Source of the DNA: Gemmatimonadales bacterium
GTDB lineage: Bacteria; Gemmatimonadota; Gemmatimonadetes; Gemmatimonadales; GWC2-71-9
Assembly: GCA_019637315.1 (NCBI GenBank)
Contig: JAHBVU010000002.1
Span: forward strand, 231,001 to 295,000
Direction: 5' to 3'
DNA: 64,000 bases
Within the stretch, counting starts at the first letter, position 1, and each line of letters opens with the position of its first letter. Below the pieces are notes generated by a model. It was not told the origin of the DNA, did not search any database, and saw nothing but the letters and a program-made list of their open reading frames with translations. A program made the position numbers and the translations under genes. Positions 1 to 9,797 of this stretch are shown here, in pieces.

Positions 1-127
1 CACCGGGAAGAGCTTCACCTCGGACCTCGAGTTCAAGAACGTGCGAATCGTCGAACCCAAAGGGGTTCAGTTGCGCGGCGGGTTTGATCTCCCCGGGCAG
101 CGTCCGGACAGCGGAGCCGCGCCGTGA
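1..127 (+). CDS. lptC: C-terminal end of an LptC-like LPS export protein (partial)
   Basis: Only the last 41 codons are inside the window, read in the second frame and ending at TGA 125-127. The visible peptide contains TSDLEFKNVRIVEPKGVQLRGG, read here in two parts: an alternating polar/hydrophobic strand pattern, then a short proline-rich tail. This is what the end of the bitopic periplasmic LptC beta-jellyroll looks like. The main support is context, because an OstA/LptA-like gene and lptB follow directly and the next gene's GTG overlaps this stop (GTGA). LptC would link the inner-membrane LptBFG ATPase to periplasmic LptA. The assignment is tentative because the family core lies off the window. 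Confidence 0.55.
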   Translation, partial: TGKSFTSDLEFKNVRIVEPKGVQLRGGFDLPGQRPDSGAAP

Positions 128-1566
128 AGTCGGCGATGTGGTTCGCGCTCCTTGCGGGGGTTGCCGGGGTCGCATCGCTCTCTGCGCAGACGCCGAGGGC
201 GCAGGCACCTCGGGCTCAGCCCAGCGACCGGTGCCGGCTTCAGATCGTCAATGTCGACCGCGAGGGGGTCCGAACCACGCCGATGGCCGGAACCGAGAAC
301 TACTTTGCCGGCGGCAACGTCCACGCGCGCTGCGCCGGGCGGAATATCCACATGTACGCCGACAGCGTGGCGTCCTATGGTGGGTCCGTGGTCCAGTTCA
401 TCTCGCTGGGCAACAAGGTCAGGTATCGTGATTCGACGACTGCGCTCGATGCTGATTTCGGTACCTATTTCCAGAACGGCGAGCGCTTCGAGGCGCAGAA
501 CAACGTGCTGCATCGCGACCTCGAGTCGGGTTCGACCATTACGGGCCAACGAATCGATTATCTTCGCCCAGTCCGCGGCTTGCGGGCCGAGATGGAAGTC
601 GTTGCCTACAACCGACCGACGGTTCGGTATGTGGTGAAGGACTCTGCCGGTCAGGCGCAGTCGCCGTACACGATCGTCGGCAACCTGGTGCGCACTCGTG
701 CCAACGAAGTGATTTACGCGAACGGCAATGTCACGATCGAACGCGAGGACCTCAGGGGGTCGGCGGATTCGCTCTGGCTCGACACCGGCAGACGCCAGAG
801 CGGGCAACTCGTCGGCCGGGCCGCTTTGCGGACCGAGCGTCGGGATGGCTTCACGCTGACGGGTCGCGTCATCGACATTGGCCTGACGGATCGGGAACTC
901 CGGCTCCTCAAGGCTCGGGATTCGGCCAAGCTCGTCAGCAAGGACATCACTCTTGCTGGGGATTCGGTCGGTGTGGAGCTGATCAATCGCCAGCCCGAGC
1001 GGGTGGTTGCCTGGGGCAAGACGGTTCGCCCGTCGCTCGTGTCCACCGATTACCTCGTTCGGGGTGACTCACTCCGGGTCGAGATGCCCAATCAGCGGTT
1101 GACGTCTCTCCGCGCCTTTGGCGGGGGATGGGTTGGATTTTCCGGTGACAGCGCGGAGAGCTCGCGTCGCGACTGGATCTCGGGCGACACGGTGGCGGTG
1201 GAGTTTCTTTCGCTCGGCGCAGCCGGCGCGGAGCAGACCAGGATCCGTGAGGTCGAGGCGACTCAGAACGCGCGGTCATTTTATCAGCTGGCGCCGGAAC
1301 AAGGGCAGACCAAGGGGTCGATCAATTACACCCGCGCCAGGCGGATTCTGGTGACGATGCGGATTACCACGGATTCGAACACGGTTCAACAGGTCGACGC
1401 ATTCGGCGACGTGGACGGAATCCACCTGCAGCCGGCATTGACGCGGGCTCGGGACACAGCTGCGGTGCGGGACTCGACGATTGTACCGCCCGTCCGGCCC
1501 GACAGCGTTGCCATGCCGGCAAGGCGCGACACCGCCGGCGTAGCGCCGCGGAGAGGATCTCAATGA
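124..1566 (+). CDS. OstA/LptA-like periplasmic LPS transport protein
   Basis: 480 residues starting at GTG 124, which overlaps the upstream stop. An N-terminal signal peptide (hydrophobic [15 protein letters not shown], cleavage near Ala-Gln at residue 22) sends it to the periplasm. From about residue 50 the protein is rich in short strands with the OstA pattern ([41 protein letters not shown]), typical of the stacked beta-jellyroll that carries LPS from LptC to LptD. At 480 residues it is much longer than proteobacterial LptA (about 185 residues), so it may hold several OstA repeats or an LptD-N-like segment. It sits between an lptC-like end and lptB and is translationally coupled to both. 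The C-terminus, from about residue 440, is low-complexity and charged. Confidence 0.75.
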   Translation: MKSAMWFALLAGVAGVASLSAQTPRAQAPRAQPSDRCRLQIVNVDREGVRTTPMAGTENYFAGGNVHARCAGRNIHMYADSVASYGGSVVQFISLGNKVRYRDSTTALDADFGTYFQNGERFEAQNNVLHRDLESGSTITGQRIDYLRPVRGLRAEMEVVAYNRPTVRYVVKDSAGQAQSPYTIVGNLVRTRANEVIYANGNVTIEREDLRGSADSLWLDTGRRQSGQLVGRAALRTERRDGFTLTGRVIDIGLTDRELRLLKARDSAKLVSKDITLAGDSVGVELINRQPERVVAWGKTVRPSLVSTDYLVRGDSLRVEMPNQRLTSLRAFGGGWVGFSGDSAESSRRDWISGDTVAVEFLSLGAAGAEQTRIREVEATQNARSFYQLAPEQGQTKGSINYTRARRILVTMRITTDSNTVQQVDAFGDVDGIHLQPALTRARDTAAVRDSTIVPPVRPDSVAMPARRDTAGVAPRRGSQ

Positions 1567-2327
1567 CCAGCGTTCTCTCCGGAGAGCATCTCGATAAGGC
1601 GTTCCGCCGCCGGCGCGTCGTCAAGGACGTCAGCGTCTCGGTGTCGCAAGGAGAAATTGTCGGATTGCTTGGCCCGAACGGTGCCGGCAAAACGACGACG
1701 TTCTACCTGATTACGGGGCTGATTCGACCCGATGCCGGCAAGATCGTGCTCGACTCGACCGACATCACGAGCCAGCCGATGTATCGGCGTGCCCGCAGCG
1801 GGATCGGCTATCTGGCGCAGGAACCGTCAGTGTTCCGGCGAATGACTGTCGAGGACAACGTTAAAGCCATCCTCGAGACAGTCGACCTGTCACGCGCGGA
1901 GCGCCGTGAACGGCTGGAACGGTTGCTGGACGAGTTGGGGCTCAAACATCTCCGGAAGAACAAGGCCTACAGTTTGAGCGGCGGTGAGCGGCGGCGTCTC
2001 GAGATTACCCGTGCCTTGGTTACGGAACCGAAGTTCATGCTGCTGGACGAACCGTTTGCCGGCGTCGATCCGATTGCGGTGCACGACATTCAGACCATTA
2101 TCGCCAATCTGAAATACCGCGGTATCGGCGTCTTGATCACAGATCACAGTGTCGAGCAGATGTTCGAGATCGTCGACCGCGCTTACATCATGTTCGAGGG
2201 TGAGGTTCGCGCTGCCGGAACGGTGCGAGAGCTTGTGTTCAACGACCAGGTCGCCGAGTTGTACCTCGGTCCGACCATGACGGCGCGCCTGCGAGAGCGG
2301 CTCGAACGCGCGGAGACGACGCTGTGA
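1563..2327 (+). CDS. lptB: LPS export ABC transporter ATP-binding protein LptB
   Basis: 254 residues, the cytoplasmic ATPase that powers LPS extraction by LptFG. Visible motifs are Walker [10 protein letters not shown] (residues 37-45), the ABC signature LSGGERRR, Walker [14 protein letters not shown] and the H-loop in [10 protein letters not shown]. The [16 protein letters not shown] stretch around the Q-loop is typical of LptB rather than of amino-acid transporter ATPases. The ATG at 1563 overlaps the end of the OstA-like gene (ATGA), and its own stop overlaps rpoN by 4 bp. The lptA-lptB-rpoN order is the same as in many proteobacteria. lptF and lptG are not in the window. Confidence 0.93.
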   Translation: MTSVLSGEHLDKAFRRRRVVKDVSVSVSQGEIVGLLGPNGAGKTTTFYLITGLIRPDAGKIVLDSTDITSQPMYRRARSGIGYLAQEPSVFRRMTVEDNVKAILETVDLSRAERRERLERLLDELGLKHLRKNKAYSLSGGERRRLEITRALVTEPKFMLLDEPFAGVDPIAVHDIQTIIANLKYRGIGVLITDHSVEQMFEIVDRAYIMFEGEVRAAGTVRELVFNDQVAELYLGPTMTARLRERLERAETTL

Positions 2328-3820
2328 AGACCGGCCTGTCGCAACACGCCGGCCTCCGGCAGGAGCTGCGCATCAACCCGCGGCTGTATCAGGCCATGGA
2401 CATGCTCTACATGCCCATGATGGACCTGCAACAGCATCTCAAGCAGGAGCTGCTGACGAACCCGTTCCTCGAGCTGCTCGAACCGGAAGAGGACGAGCGG
2501 GATCAGCAGGAGCCGACTGCAGAGCAGGAAAAGGAGAAGCAGGAGAAGGAAGACGAGATCGACTGGGAGGAGATCCTCCTCAACGGTTTCGATGTCGGTG
2601 GGACCAAGTCGCAGTACGAAGATCAGGAGTATCTCGAGCCCGTGATGGTCGAGCGGGTCGACCTGATCGATCATTTGCGTGACCAGCTGCAACTGATGCA
2701 CCTGACGCCGCGGCAGCGACTCTTGAGCGAAGAGTTTCTCGGCAACATCAATGATGACGGCTATCTCAGTGCATCGCTGGAGGAAATTCTCGGCTCGGTC
2801 AATGCCCTGATGGAGTCGTATCTCGCCGCCGCTGAAGATGATGGCGACGACGAGGACGTTGACGATCGGCCGAAGCCGCGTCTGGCACAGGTGGCACCCT
2901 TCCAGCTTGCAGAAGTCGAGGAGATGCTGCGGATCATCCAGCGGCTTGACCCGCCTGGGGTCGGTGCACGCGACCTTCGCGAGTGTCTGGTGCTGCAGCT
3001 GCAGGACGCCAAGGATACGGACTCGCTGGTGTATCACCTGGTCAGCGAGGCGTTCACGGACCTGATTGCGCACCGCTGGAACGACCTTGCCAAGCGCTTT
3101 GGTGTGGAGCCCCGCACAGTGCAGACGGCAGCAGATTCGTTGGCGCGTTTCGACCCGAAGCCAGGCCTCAAGCACTCCGACCGGGGGGACGGCTACATCA
3201 TTCCTGACCTGATCGTGGATAAGGTCGGCACCCAGTATCACGTTACGCTCAACGACACTGGGGTGCCGCGTCTTCGCCTCAGTCGTTCCTATCAGGACGT
3301 GGCACGGGACAAGAAGTCGCTGACCCAGGAGAATAAAGAGTTCATCGCGCAGAAGATGAACAGCGCCAACTGGATGATCCAGGCCATCGAGCAGCGTCGG
3401 CAAACGATGCTCAAGGTGATGAACTTCATCGTCGACCGGCAGCGGGCTTTCTTCGAGAAGGGTGTCGAGTATCTCAAGCCGCTCACGCTGCGTGAAGTTG
3501 CCGAAGTCATCAGCATGCACGAGTCGACGGTCAGCCGCGTGACCAACGAGAAGTATGTTCAGACGCCTCGCGGCGTCCTGCCGCTCAAGTTCTTCTTTTC
3601 GAGCGCGCTCACCACGGTGTCGGGTGAGGATGCGAGCGCTCGCTCGATCCGGGCCAAACTCGAGAAGATGGTGTCCGAGGAGGAGACCTCGAAGCCGCTG
3701 ACCGACCAGCAGATCGTTCACCGGTTCAAGGAGCAGGGTATTCAGATTGCCCGCCGCACGGTTGCCAAGTATCGTGATCAGCTCGGTATTCTGCCCGCCC
3801 GGATGCGCAAGCGAGTATGA
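2324..3820 (+). CDS. rpoN: RNA polymerase sigma-54 factor
   Basis: 498 residues, GTG start at 2324 overlapping the lptB stop. Region I at the N-terminus is Gln/Leu-rich ([26 protein letters not shown]) and contacts enhancer-binding ATPases. An acidic region II follows (about residues 55-90). The core-binding region is central, and the HTH segment ([19 protein letters not shown]) recognises the -12 element. The RpoN box ARRTVAKYR at residues 476-484 recognises -24. All parts are present, so the protein should be functional. No enhancer-binding protein is encoded in the window. Placement next to lptB is common and does not by itself imply sigma-54 control of LPS export. Confidence 0.96.
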   Translation: MKTGLSQHAGLRQELRINPRLYQAMDMLYMPMMDLQQHLKQELLTNPFLELLEPEEDERDQQEPTAEQEKEKQEKEDEIDWEEILLNGFDVGGTKSQYEDQEYLEPVMVERVDLIDHLRDQLQLMHLTPRQRLLSEEFLGNINDDGYLSASLEEILGSVNALMESYLAAAEDDGDDEDVDDRPKPRLAQVAPFQLAEVEEMLRIIQRLDPPGVGARDLRECLVLQLQDAKDTDSLVYHLVSEAFTDLIAHRWNDLAKRFGVEPRTVQTAADSLARFDPKPGLKHSDRGDGYIIPDLIVDKVGTQYHVTLNDTGVPRLRLSRSYQDVARDKKSLTQENKEFIAQKMNSANWMIQAIEQRRQTMLKVMNFIVDRQRAFFEKGVEYLKPLTLREVAEVISMHESTVSRVTNEKYVQTPRGVLPLKFFFSSALTTVSGEDASARSIRAKLEKMVSEEETSKPLTDQQIVHRFKEQGIQIARRTVAKYRDQLGILPARMRKRV

Positions 3821-4773
3821 TTTCCGTCGCGCCGCGTCACCTCGACGTCAGCGTGCTGGTTCCGGCCAAGGACGAAGCCGAGAACCTTCCGGAGTTTCTA
3901 CGCCAGTGCAACGAAGCTCTTGGCGGTGCAGGCTTCAGCTTCGAGGTGGTGGTTGTCGACGACGGATCCCGCGATCGCACCGCCGCGGTGCTGGCTGAGC
4001 AGACGGCGCGGTACCAATGGCTTCGCGTAGTGACCCACCGACGGCAGCGTGGCATCGCGGACGCGTTGCGGAGTGGCTCGGAGGCGGCGCGCGGCGACAT
4101 CCTCGTGTTCTATCCCGCGGATCTTCAGTACCGTCCGGAGGATCTTCCGGCGCTGGTGCGCCCGATCCTGGACGACGAAGCCGACATGGTGACCGGCTCC
4201 AAGCAGGGCAAGTACGAAAAGGCCTTTGTCAGCGGCATTTACAACCGGCTCTGTCGCTGGCTGTTCGGGGTTAAGGTCGAGGACCTCAATTCGGTCAAAG
4301 CCTATCGCGCCGAGATCATGCGGATCGTTCCGATGCGGCCCGACTGGCATCGCTACATGGTCGTGATCGCGGCGGTCGAGGGCTATCGGCTGACCTCACG
4401 TCCGGTGCCGCTCTACCCGCGCACGGCCGGTGCATCAAAGTTTACCTGGACCCGCATTCCGGTCGGCGTGATCGATCTGCTTTCGGTCTGGTTCCAGCTG
4501 CGTTTCGGCCGCAAGCCCATGCTGTTCTTCGGCGTGGGTGGCGCTCTGCTGTTCCTGGTCGGGTTTCTTGGGGGCGTGGCTGCGCTGATACTCCGGTTCG
4601 GCTATGGCATCGGATTCCGCCCCCTGCTCAATCTGATCGAGACGATGGTCATCAGCGGTATCGTGCTCTTCGGCTTCGGTTTCGTGGCGGAGATGGTGGC
4701 GAGTTTCCGAGAGGAAACCCGTCAGTTGCTGGCCGCGCGCTCCGACGAGACATCCGATGGTCCGGGACGGTAG
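3817..4773 (+). CDS. Family 2 glycosyltransferase with two C-terminal membrane helices
   Basis: 318 residues. The N-terminal 220 residues form a GT-A fold of the DPM1/ArnC/GtrB type: LVPAKDEAENLPEFL, the nucleotide-binding VVVDDGSRDRTA, and YPADLQYRPEDL in place of the usual DaDLQ motif. Two hydrophobic helices near residues 233-258 and 272-297 anchor it in the inner membrane, as in GtrB/ArnC enzymes that load a sugar onto undecaprenyl phosphate. ATG 3817 overlaps the rpoN stop (ATGA). It opens a run of envelope-glycan genes. The sugar and lipid acceptor cannot be read from the sequence. Confidence 0.85.
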   Translation: MISVAPRHLDVSVLVPAKDEAENLPEFLRQCNEALGGAGFSFEVVVVDDGSRDRTAAVLAEQTARYQWLRVVTHRRQRGIADALRSGSEAARGDILVFYPADLQYRPEDLPALVRPILDDEADMVTGSKQGKYEKAFVSGIYNRLCRWLFGVKVEDLNSVKAYRAEIMRIVPMRPDWHRYMVVIAAVEGYRLTSRPVPLYPRTAGASKFTWTRIPVGVIDLLSVWFQLRFGRKPMLFFGVGGALLFLVGFLGGVAALILRFGYGIGFRPLLNLIETMVISGIVLFGFGFVAEMVASFREETRQLLAARSDETSDGPGR

Positions 4774-4835
4774 ATCCAGCGTGTCCCGACCGGACCGGCG
4801 TCGGAGTCGATTCCGGTAACCGGAGTCGCCCACCC

Positions 4836-6008
4836 GTGAAGGTTCTCGTCGTCAGTCACAACTTTCCTCGCTTTGCCGGCGATCCGGCAGGCGCGTTTGT
4901 TGCGCGGCTTGCGGGAGCCCTCGGCCAGCGCGGTGTCGACGTTCGCGCCGTGGTGCCGCATGCGGCTGGGTTGGCCGAGGCTGATACGATCGAGGGCGTT
5001 CCGGTGCGCCGAGTCCGGTACGGTCCGGATCGGTGGGAGCGGGTGGCCTACACCGGTCAGTTGCATCGCAGCGCGTTTTCCAAGCCGGCGACGGCGCTCA
5101 TGCTGGTGCCGTTCTTACTGGCTCTGCGTCGGGCGGTCCGGCAGGAAGCGGCGCAGTTTCAGCCCGATCTCATCCATGCCCACTGGTGGTTCCCGGGAGG
5201 GTGGGCTGCTCTGGCGGCCGGTCGACCGGTCGTCGTTACCTGCCACGGAAGCGATGTCCGGCTTCTCGAGCATTCGCGATTGGCGCGCCTCCTCGGTCGA
5301 GGGGTGCTGAGGAAGGCCGCTGCGGTAACGGCCGTTTCGCAGTTCCTGCTCGACGGGGTGGCGGCGCAGTCCGGGCCGCTGCGTGAGACGCTCGTGACAC
5401 GGATGCCGATCGACCTGCCGGTATTCGAAGCTGGCAGGGCGGTGGCGAAGGCGGATCCGCCGATCGTTCTCTACGCCGGGAACCTGGTGCCGACCAAGGG
5501 GGTCGACACGCTGCTCGACGCCATCGGGATCCTGGTCGGTCGAGGCATCAGGGTACGGCTTCGGATTCTGGGGCAGGGCGGCGAGGAAGGGCGCCTCCGC
5601 GCGAGGGCTGAACAGTTGGGGCTCGGCTCGGTGGTCGAGTGGTCGCCATTTTTACCGCAGCAGGCGATGCCGGCCGAATATGGCCGGGCCTCCGTGACGG
5701 TGCTGCCGTCTCGAGGCGGAACCGAGGGGCTCGGCTTGACGCTGGTCGAGGCGCTCGCCGCCGGGTCGGCGGTGGTCGGCACGCGCTCGGGAGGGATTCC
5801 TGAAGTGGTGGAGGACGAGCTGACCGGGCGCCTGGTGCCTCCGGACCATCCTGGCGCCCTGGCCGATGCACTCGTGTCGTTGCTCAGCAATCCTGGGGAG
5901 CTGGCGCGGCTTACCGAGCAGGGCCAGCGGCGCGTGAGCCGCGAGTACGGTGTCGACGCTGCGGTGACCACGTTTCTGGAGCTGTTTCGACGTGTCGCGC
6001 CGGATTGA
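4836..6008 (+). CDS. GT4-family (GT-B fold) glycosyltransferase
   Basis: 390 residues from GTG 4836. The N-terminal domain starts with a Rossmann strand and glycine loop (VLVVSHNFPRFAGDPAGAF), and has an HAHWWFPGG segment and VVTCHGSDV, as in GT4 retaining transferases. The C-terminal donor-binding domain holds VLYAGNLVPTKGVDTLLDA and the E-x7-E motif in GTEGLGLTLVEALAAG followed by GGIPEVVEDELTG. It is a cytoplasmic or peripheral-membrane enzyme adding a nucleotide-sugar to a glycan intermediate. A 62-bp gap precedes it, the largest in the cluster, so an internal promoter is possible. Its 3' end overlaps the next gene by 17 bp. Confidence 0.88.
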   Translation: MKVLVVSHNFPRFAGDPAGAFVARLAGALGQRGVDVRAVVPHAAGLAEADTIEGVPVRRVRYGPDRWERVAYTGQLHRSAFSKPATALMLVPFLLALRRAVRQEAAQFQPDLIHAHWWFPGGWAALAAGRPVVVTCHGSDVRLLEHSRLARLLGRGVLRKAAAVTAVSQFLLDGVAAQSGPLRETLVTRMPIDLPVFEAGRAVAKADPPIVLYAGNLVPTKGVDTLLDAIGILVGRGIRVRLRILGQGGEEGRLRARAEQLGLGSVVEWSPFLPQQAMPAEYGRASVTVLPSRGGTEGLGLTLVEALAAGSAVVGTRSGGIPEVVEDELTGRLVPPDHPGALADALVSLLSNPGELARLTEQGQRRVSREYGVDAAVTTFLELFRRVAPD

Positions 6009-7032
6009 GCGAACCGGGGCTCCGCCTGAGAGCTGGACTGCGCTCGCTCGGGTGGCGGGGAGCTTCTACCATGAACCCCTCTGGGTCGAAACGATTGCCC
6101 GGACCTTCAAGTTCCCGCTCGATTGTCTGACGGCGTTCGAGGGCGACCGACCGGTAGCCGCGCTGGCGCTGGCGTCGGTTCCCTCCCTGGGCGGGCGGCC
6201 GCACCTGGTGAGCTTCCCGTTCAGCTATGTCGCCGGCAGTATCGGTGATCCAGCCGCCGATGCCGACCTGGCCCGCTATGCGATCGCTCTCGCCGGGGAG
6301 CGTCGGGTCCGGTATCTCGAGATCAAACGACCGGGCGCGCCGGCCCTGGTCGAGCCGCTGGTTCGGGTGGCGCGCTATCATACCTTCGAAGTCCCTCTCG
6401 CTGGCGGATCCGATGCGGTGTGGACTACCCTTGACGGTGACAGCACGCGCCGAGGCATTCGAAAGGCACAGAAGACGGGGCTTCGGGTCGAACGGGTCGC
6501 CGACCGGGCCGGATGGGAGGCGATGGCGGCGTTCCAGGACGACACCGCGCGTCGCCATGGCCTTCCGGCACCACCCCGACATTTCTGGCGAGAGGGTGTC
6601 ACGGGTCTGGCAGCGCATGATTTGGCGCGGGCATACCTCGCGTTTGCCGATGGCACTCGGCCGGTTGCCGGCATCACGGTATGGACGGCACCGAGTCGCT
6701 GGATCTATGCCTTTGGTGGGGCAGACTCACGCTATCTGGATCGTCGGCCGAACCACCTGCTGCTCTGGACCGCGATGGCGGACGCGATGGCGGAGGGAAG
6801 CCAGGTCTTCGATCTCGGTCGTGCGGCACCGGAGCAGGAGGGGCTGGTAACCTTCAAACGCCGATGGGGCGGGCAACCGGTACCGCTGGCCTACGACTAC
6901 TGGCCAGCCCCGCGGGGTGTGCACCTGGCGCCGCGCAATCGCGGTCCGCTCCGGGTGGCGGCCCGGGTCTGGTCGGCTCTGCCGCTCGGGATCACCCGAC
7001 TCGGCTCATCGCTCTACCGCTACCTGGGGTAA
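5992..7032 (+). CDS. FemAB/GNAT-like acyl- or aminoacyltransferase of the cell envelope
   Basis: 346 residues from GTG 5992, overlapping the GT4 gene. The fold signature is a C-terminal BioF2/GNAT domain: RRGIRKAQKTGLRVERV, GITVWTAPSRWIYAFGG, LLLWTAMADAMAEGSQVFDLGR and the closing TFKRRWGGQPVPLAYDYW. This pattern matches proteins annotated as FemAB-like and associated with exopolysaccharide or PEP-CTERM/XrtA loci. Such enzymes transfer an acyl or aminoacyl group to a cell-wall or polysaccharide precursor, but the donor here is unknown. No exosortase gene is visible in the window, so only the glycan context applies. Confidence 0.72.
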   Translation: MSRRIERTGAPPESWTALARVAGSFYHEPLWVETIARTFKFPLDCLTAFEGDRPVAALALASVPSLGGRPHLVSFPFSYVAGSIGDPAADADLARYAIALAGERRVRYLEIKRPGAPALVEPLVRVARYHTFEVPLAGGSDAVWTTLDGDSTRRGIRKAQKTGLRVERVADRAGWEAMAAFQDDTARRHGLPAPPRHFWREGVTGLAAHDLARAYLAFADGTRPVAGITVWTAPSRWIYAFGGADSRYLDRRPNHLLLWTAMADAMAEGSQVFDLGRAAPEQEGLVTFKRRWGGQPVPLAYDYWPAPRGVHLAPRNRGPLRVAARVWSALPLGITRLGSSLYRYLG

Positions 7033-7036
7033 GCTC

Positions 7037-7498
7037 ATGCTGCTCCGCAAAGTACGCCGCAAGTTTCTGAAGACCTGGGCCCGGCACACCATGCTGCCCG
7101 GCTGGCGGATCACACTGCTTCGATGGGCCGGGGTTCGGATCGGTCGTGATGCGTACATTGCTGACGACCTGATTATCGTTGAAGAGCTCTCGGGGCCTGG
7201 CCTCGTAACCGTCGGCGACCGTGCCAGTCTGGGTCCCCGGGTCACCATCGTGACATCCTCGCATCCCAATCGTTCTCGGATCGGGTATACGGCTCCGGTC
7301 GCGGCCGGCCCGGTCACCATCGAAGCCGACGCCTGGATTGGTACCGGAGCCGTTCTCCTTCCCAACGTCACGGTTGGTCGCGGGGCCATCGTGGCCGCCG
7401 GCGCCGTCGTGACCAGCGATGTTGCCTCGCTCGACATCGTTGGCGGTCAGCCTGCCCGCACCATCGGTACGGTACCCACCCCACCGGGATGGACATGA
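7037..7498 (+). CDS. Left-handed beta-helix (hexapeptide) acyltransferase
   Basis: 153 residues from ATG 7037, five bases after the previous stop. Longer upstream starts would run deep into the neighbour. Repeated hexapeptides ([LIV]-G-x4) are seen in VTVGDRASLGPRVTIVTSSHP, VTIEADAWIGTGAVLLPNV and VTVGRGAIVAAGAVVTSDV. The catalytic-type His in SSHPNRSR and the final PARTIGTV match sugar O-acetyltransferases (NodL/Maa/WbbJ type) that act as trimers with acetyl-CoA. It probably O-acetylates a sugar of the glycan made by this cluster. The exact acceptor is unknown. Confidence 0.85.
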   Translation: MLLRKVRRKFLKTWARHTMLPGWRITLLRWAGVRIGRDAYIADDLIIVEELSGPGLVTVGDRASLGPRVTIVTSSHPNRSRIGYTAPVAAGPVTIEADAWIGTGAVLLPNVTVGRGAIVAAGAVVTSDVASLDIVGGQPARTIGTVPTPPGWT

Positions 7499-8865
7499 CC
7501 GTCCTGGCCGTGACCGACGGGCTGTCGCCCCTCGACTGCTACGCCATGGATGTGCTGCTCGACCTCAGTCGGTTGCCGCGTACTGATCGCATGCTCGACA
7601 ACACCACGGTCGTCACCGCGGGACCGCCGGGTGCGACCGGGATCGGTCTGGCAGATGGACGAGTTGTGATCGGCGGTGTGGTGCTGAGCGAGACAGCCTC
7701 GCTGCTGACTCTTGCTGCGGAGCGGACTGGTTCGGTGCGAGACGCCCGAGGACGCGTCCCGGCGGCTTTCAACGCCATGGTCACGTCCGGTCGAAGTCTC
7801 GAGCCGGTGCTTCAGCACCACGCCGCCGCGCTGCGCGACGCCGTCGCACAAGCGAGAGGCGGCATGCCAACGCTGCTTGCACCGTGGCCAGGTGGTGCCA
7901 GGTGGGCAGTGGCCCTGACGCACGACCTCGACCTGGTGCGCTGGTGGGGGCTGGGCTACGCGGCCCGCAGCCTGGAACTGCTCCGCCGCGGCGAGTGGCG
8001 TCGCTGGAGGCGAGCCACAGGTGCTGCTCTCGGTGCCATCGGCGGCCGACCGGTGTTTGCCGCCATCGAGCGACTGCTGCAGGTGGAGGCGGAGTTGGGT
8101 ATCGCGTCGACCTGGTTCGTGATGGCAGGGTCTCCCACGTTTCGCAGCGTATTGGCTGGCGACGTGACCTATCCGATCGGATCCGCACAGGCCATCCTGG
8201 AGCGGATTCGAGACAGCGGCCACGAGATCGGTCTTCACGGCAGCTTCGCAACCGCGGGGTCCGTCGAGGTGATGCGTGACGAGCGGGATCGGCTGAGCCA
8301 GGCCGTCGAGGCCCCGGTTCAGGCCTCCCGTCAGCACTTCCTTCGGATGACCCCCCTGGCGACGCAGCGACAGGCAGCCTCCCTCGGCTTTTCGGTCGAC
8401 TCGACCATCGGCTACTATGATCGGCCCGGTCTGAGGCTCGGGGTTGCCGACCTGGTACCCCTTGCCGATGAAGCCGGTGCGCCGCTCGGGATCGCCGAGG
8501 CGCCGCTGGTATGGATGGATCGCGCCAGCAGCAAGTACCGCGGGGTCGAGTCGCCAGCTGCATGGGTCGACGAGGCGCTGGCATCGGCGAGGGTGGTCGA
8601 GTCGGTGGAGGGACTCTGGGTCGGGCTTTGGCATCCGAACCTGGCGGCGCCCCTGGGGTTCCCGGACGCGGAGCCGGCCTTTGCGGACCTGGTGGCTCGA
8701 CTGGCAGCTCGTACGCCGTGGTTTGCGACGGTCAGCCAGGTTGCTGCCTGGCGGGACCGCCGCCGTCGCTTGCGGGTTCACGGGTTCGAACCCGACGGGC
8801 GGCCAATCCTGGCGGACCCGGCAGGGGTCCGAGTCGATGGTTTCCTGGAGGCTCGTGCGGCATGA
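7489..8865 (+). CDS. Polysaccharide deacetylase-like (NodB/CE4-type) protein
   Basis: 458 residues. ATG 7489 overlaps the preceding stop by 10 bp. A catalytic-domain-like half starts near residue 130: WAVALTHDLDLVRWW corresponds to motif 1 (the Asp pair of the usual TFDDG), and HEIGLHGSFAT provides the two-His metal motif of motif 2. SRQHFLRMTPLATQRQAASLGFSVDSTIGYY follows as motif 3. The N-terminal 130 residues are family-specific. There is no clear signal peptide, so the protein is probably cytoplasmic, as for proteins that process nucleotide-linked or lipid-linked glycans. Deacetylase activity is inferred from the family and the substrate is not known. Confidence 0.78.
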   Translation: MDMTVLAVTDGLSPLDCYAMDVLLDLSRLPRTDRMLDNTTVVTAGPPGATGIGLADGRVVIGGVVLSETASLLTLAAERTGSVRDARGRVPAAFNAMVTSGRSLEPVLQHHAAALRDAVAQARGGMPTLLAPWPGGARWAVALTHDLDLVRWWGLGYAARSLELLRRGEWRRWRRATGAALGAIGGRPVFAAIERLLQVEAELGIASTWFVMAGSPTFRSVLAGDVTYPIGSAQAILERIRDSGHEIGLHGSFATAGSVEVMRDERDRLSQAVEAPVQASRQHFLRMTPLATQRQAASLGFSVDSTIGYYDRPGLRLGVADLVPLADEAGAPLGIAEAPLVWMDRASSKYRGVESPAAWVDEALASARVVESVEGLWVGLWHPNLAAPLGFPDAEPAFADLVARLAARTPWFATVSQVAAWRDRRRRLRVHGFEPDGRPILADPAGVRVDGFLEARAA

Positions 8866-9797
8866 CATCGCCGGCGCCCCCTGGAGTTCGGCCGCCTCGG
8901 GTCTGGTTGCGGTACCTCCGCGCCGGGATCGGCATCCTGGTGCTGTACTTCGTCGGGCGGCATTTGCTCCGCAACTGGGAGCAGTTCCGCGCGATCGAGC
9001 TGTCGTGGCAGCTCCGACCGGTGCCGCTGGTTGCCGCAGTGTTGGTCATCGTGGCGACCTACGGGCTGCTGGTTGAAGCCTGGCGACAGCTGGCGGCCGC
9101 ATGGGGCTGGCGCATGACCTGGCGTCAGGCGGCACGGGTCTGGATCATCGCGAGCATGGGAAAGTACCTGCCCGGTAAGGTCTGGACGGTGGCGGGAGTG
9201 GCGTCCTTTGCGCAGGAAGCAGGGGTCTCGGTTTGGGCCGCGACCGGCTCTGCGCTGGTCAACCAGGTCCTGTCGCTCGCGGCCGGTGCCGCTGTGGCGG
9301 CGCTGACGGGATTCAGTGTTGCTCCCGATGGCATCTTTCGGGTTCTGGTCTGGGTCAGCTTTGTCGGAGGTCTAATCGGTCTGCTGTTTCTGATCTCGCC
9401 TCGGGTGCTCAGTCGGATCATGGCTGCGGCGACGGGCGGGCAGGTCGCGCTGCCAATCCGTCGAGGTCCGGTGCTCTTTGCCGCCGCGATTCATGCGGTC
9501 TCATGGGCAGGGTACGGCGTGGCGCTGCTGCTCGTCCTGGCGGGAACGCTTCCCGAGGTTCAGCTTGGTCTCCGCGAGGCCATTGCGGGATTCACGATCT
9601 CCTATATCGTTGGCTTCCTGGCACTCCTGGCTCCGGGAGGGTTAGGGGTGCGAGAGGGTACCATGGTCATACTGCTGCAGGGGCCGATCGGTGCGGCACC
9701 CGCAGTTGCCCTTGCCGCGGCTTCGCGGCTCGTCATGACGGTGGCAGACATTGTGGCGGTAGCCCCATTTCTTGTTGCCGGGAGAAAACCTAAGTGA
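8862..9797 (+). CDS. Flippase-like membrane protein (lysylphosphatidylglycerol synthase TM-domain family)
   Basis: 311 residues from ATG 8862, overlapping the deacetylase stop (ATGA). The longer upstream reading is rejected because it duplicates the previous gene. About eight hydrophobic helices are visible. GKYLPGKVW near residue 100 and AGFTISYIVGFLALLAPGGLGVREG near residue 250 are signatures of the AglD/UPF0104/MprF-TM family. These integral proteins are linked to lipid translocation or to regulation of lipid-linked sugar transfer. Within a glycan cluster it may handle a polyprenyl-linked intermediate. No MprF-type synthase domain is attached. Confidence 0.82.
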   Translation: MTSPAPPGVRPPRVWLRYLRAGIGILVLYFVGRHLLRNWEQFRAIELSWQLRPVPLVAAVLVIVATYGLLVEAWRQLAAAWGWRMTWRQAARVWIIASMGKYLPGKVWTVAGVASFAQEAGVSVWAATGSALVNQVLSLAAGAAVAALTGFSVAPDGIFRVLVWVSFVGGLIGLLFLISPRVLSRIMAAATGGQVALPIRRGPVLFAAAIHAVSWAGYGVALLLVLAGTLPEVQLGLREAIAGFTISYIVGFLALLAPGGLGVREGTMVILLQGPIGAAPAVALAAASRLVMTVADIVAVAPFLVAGRKPK

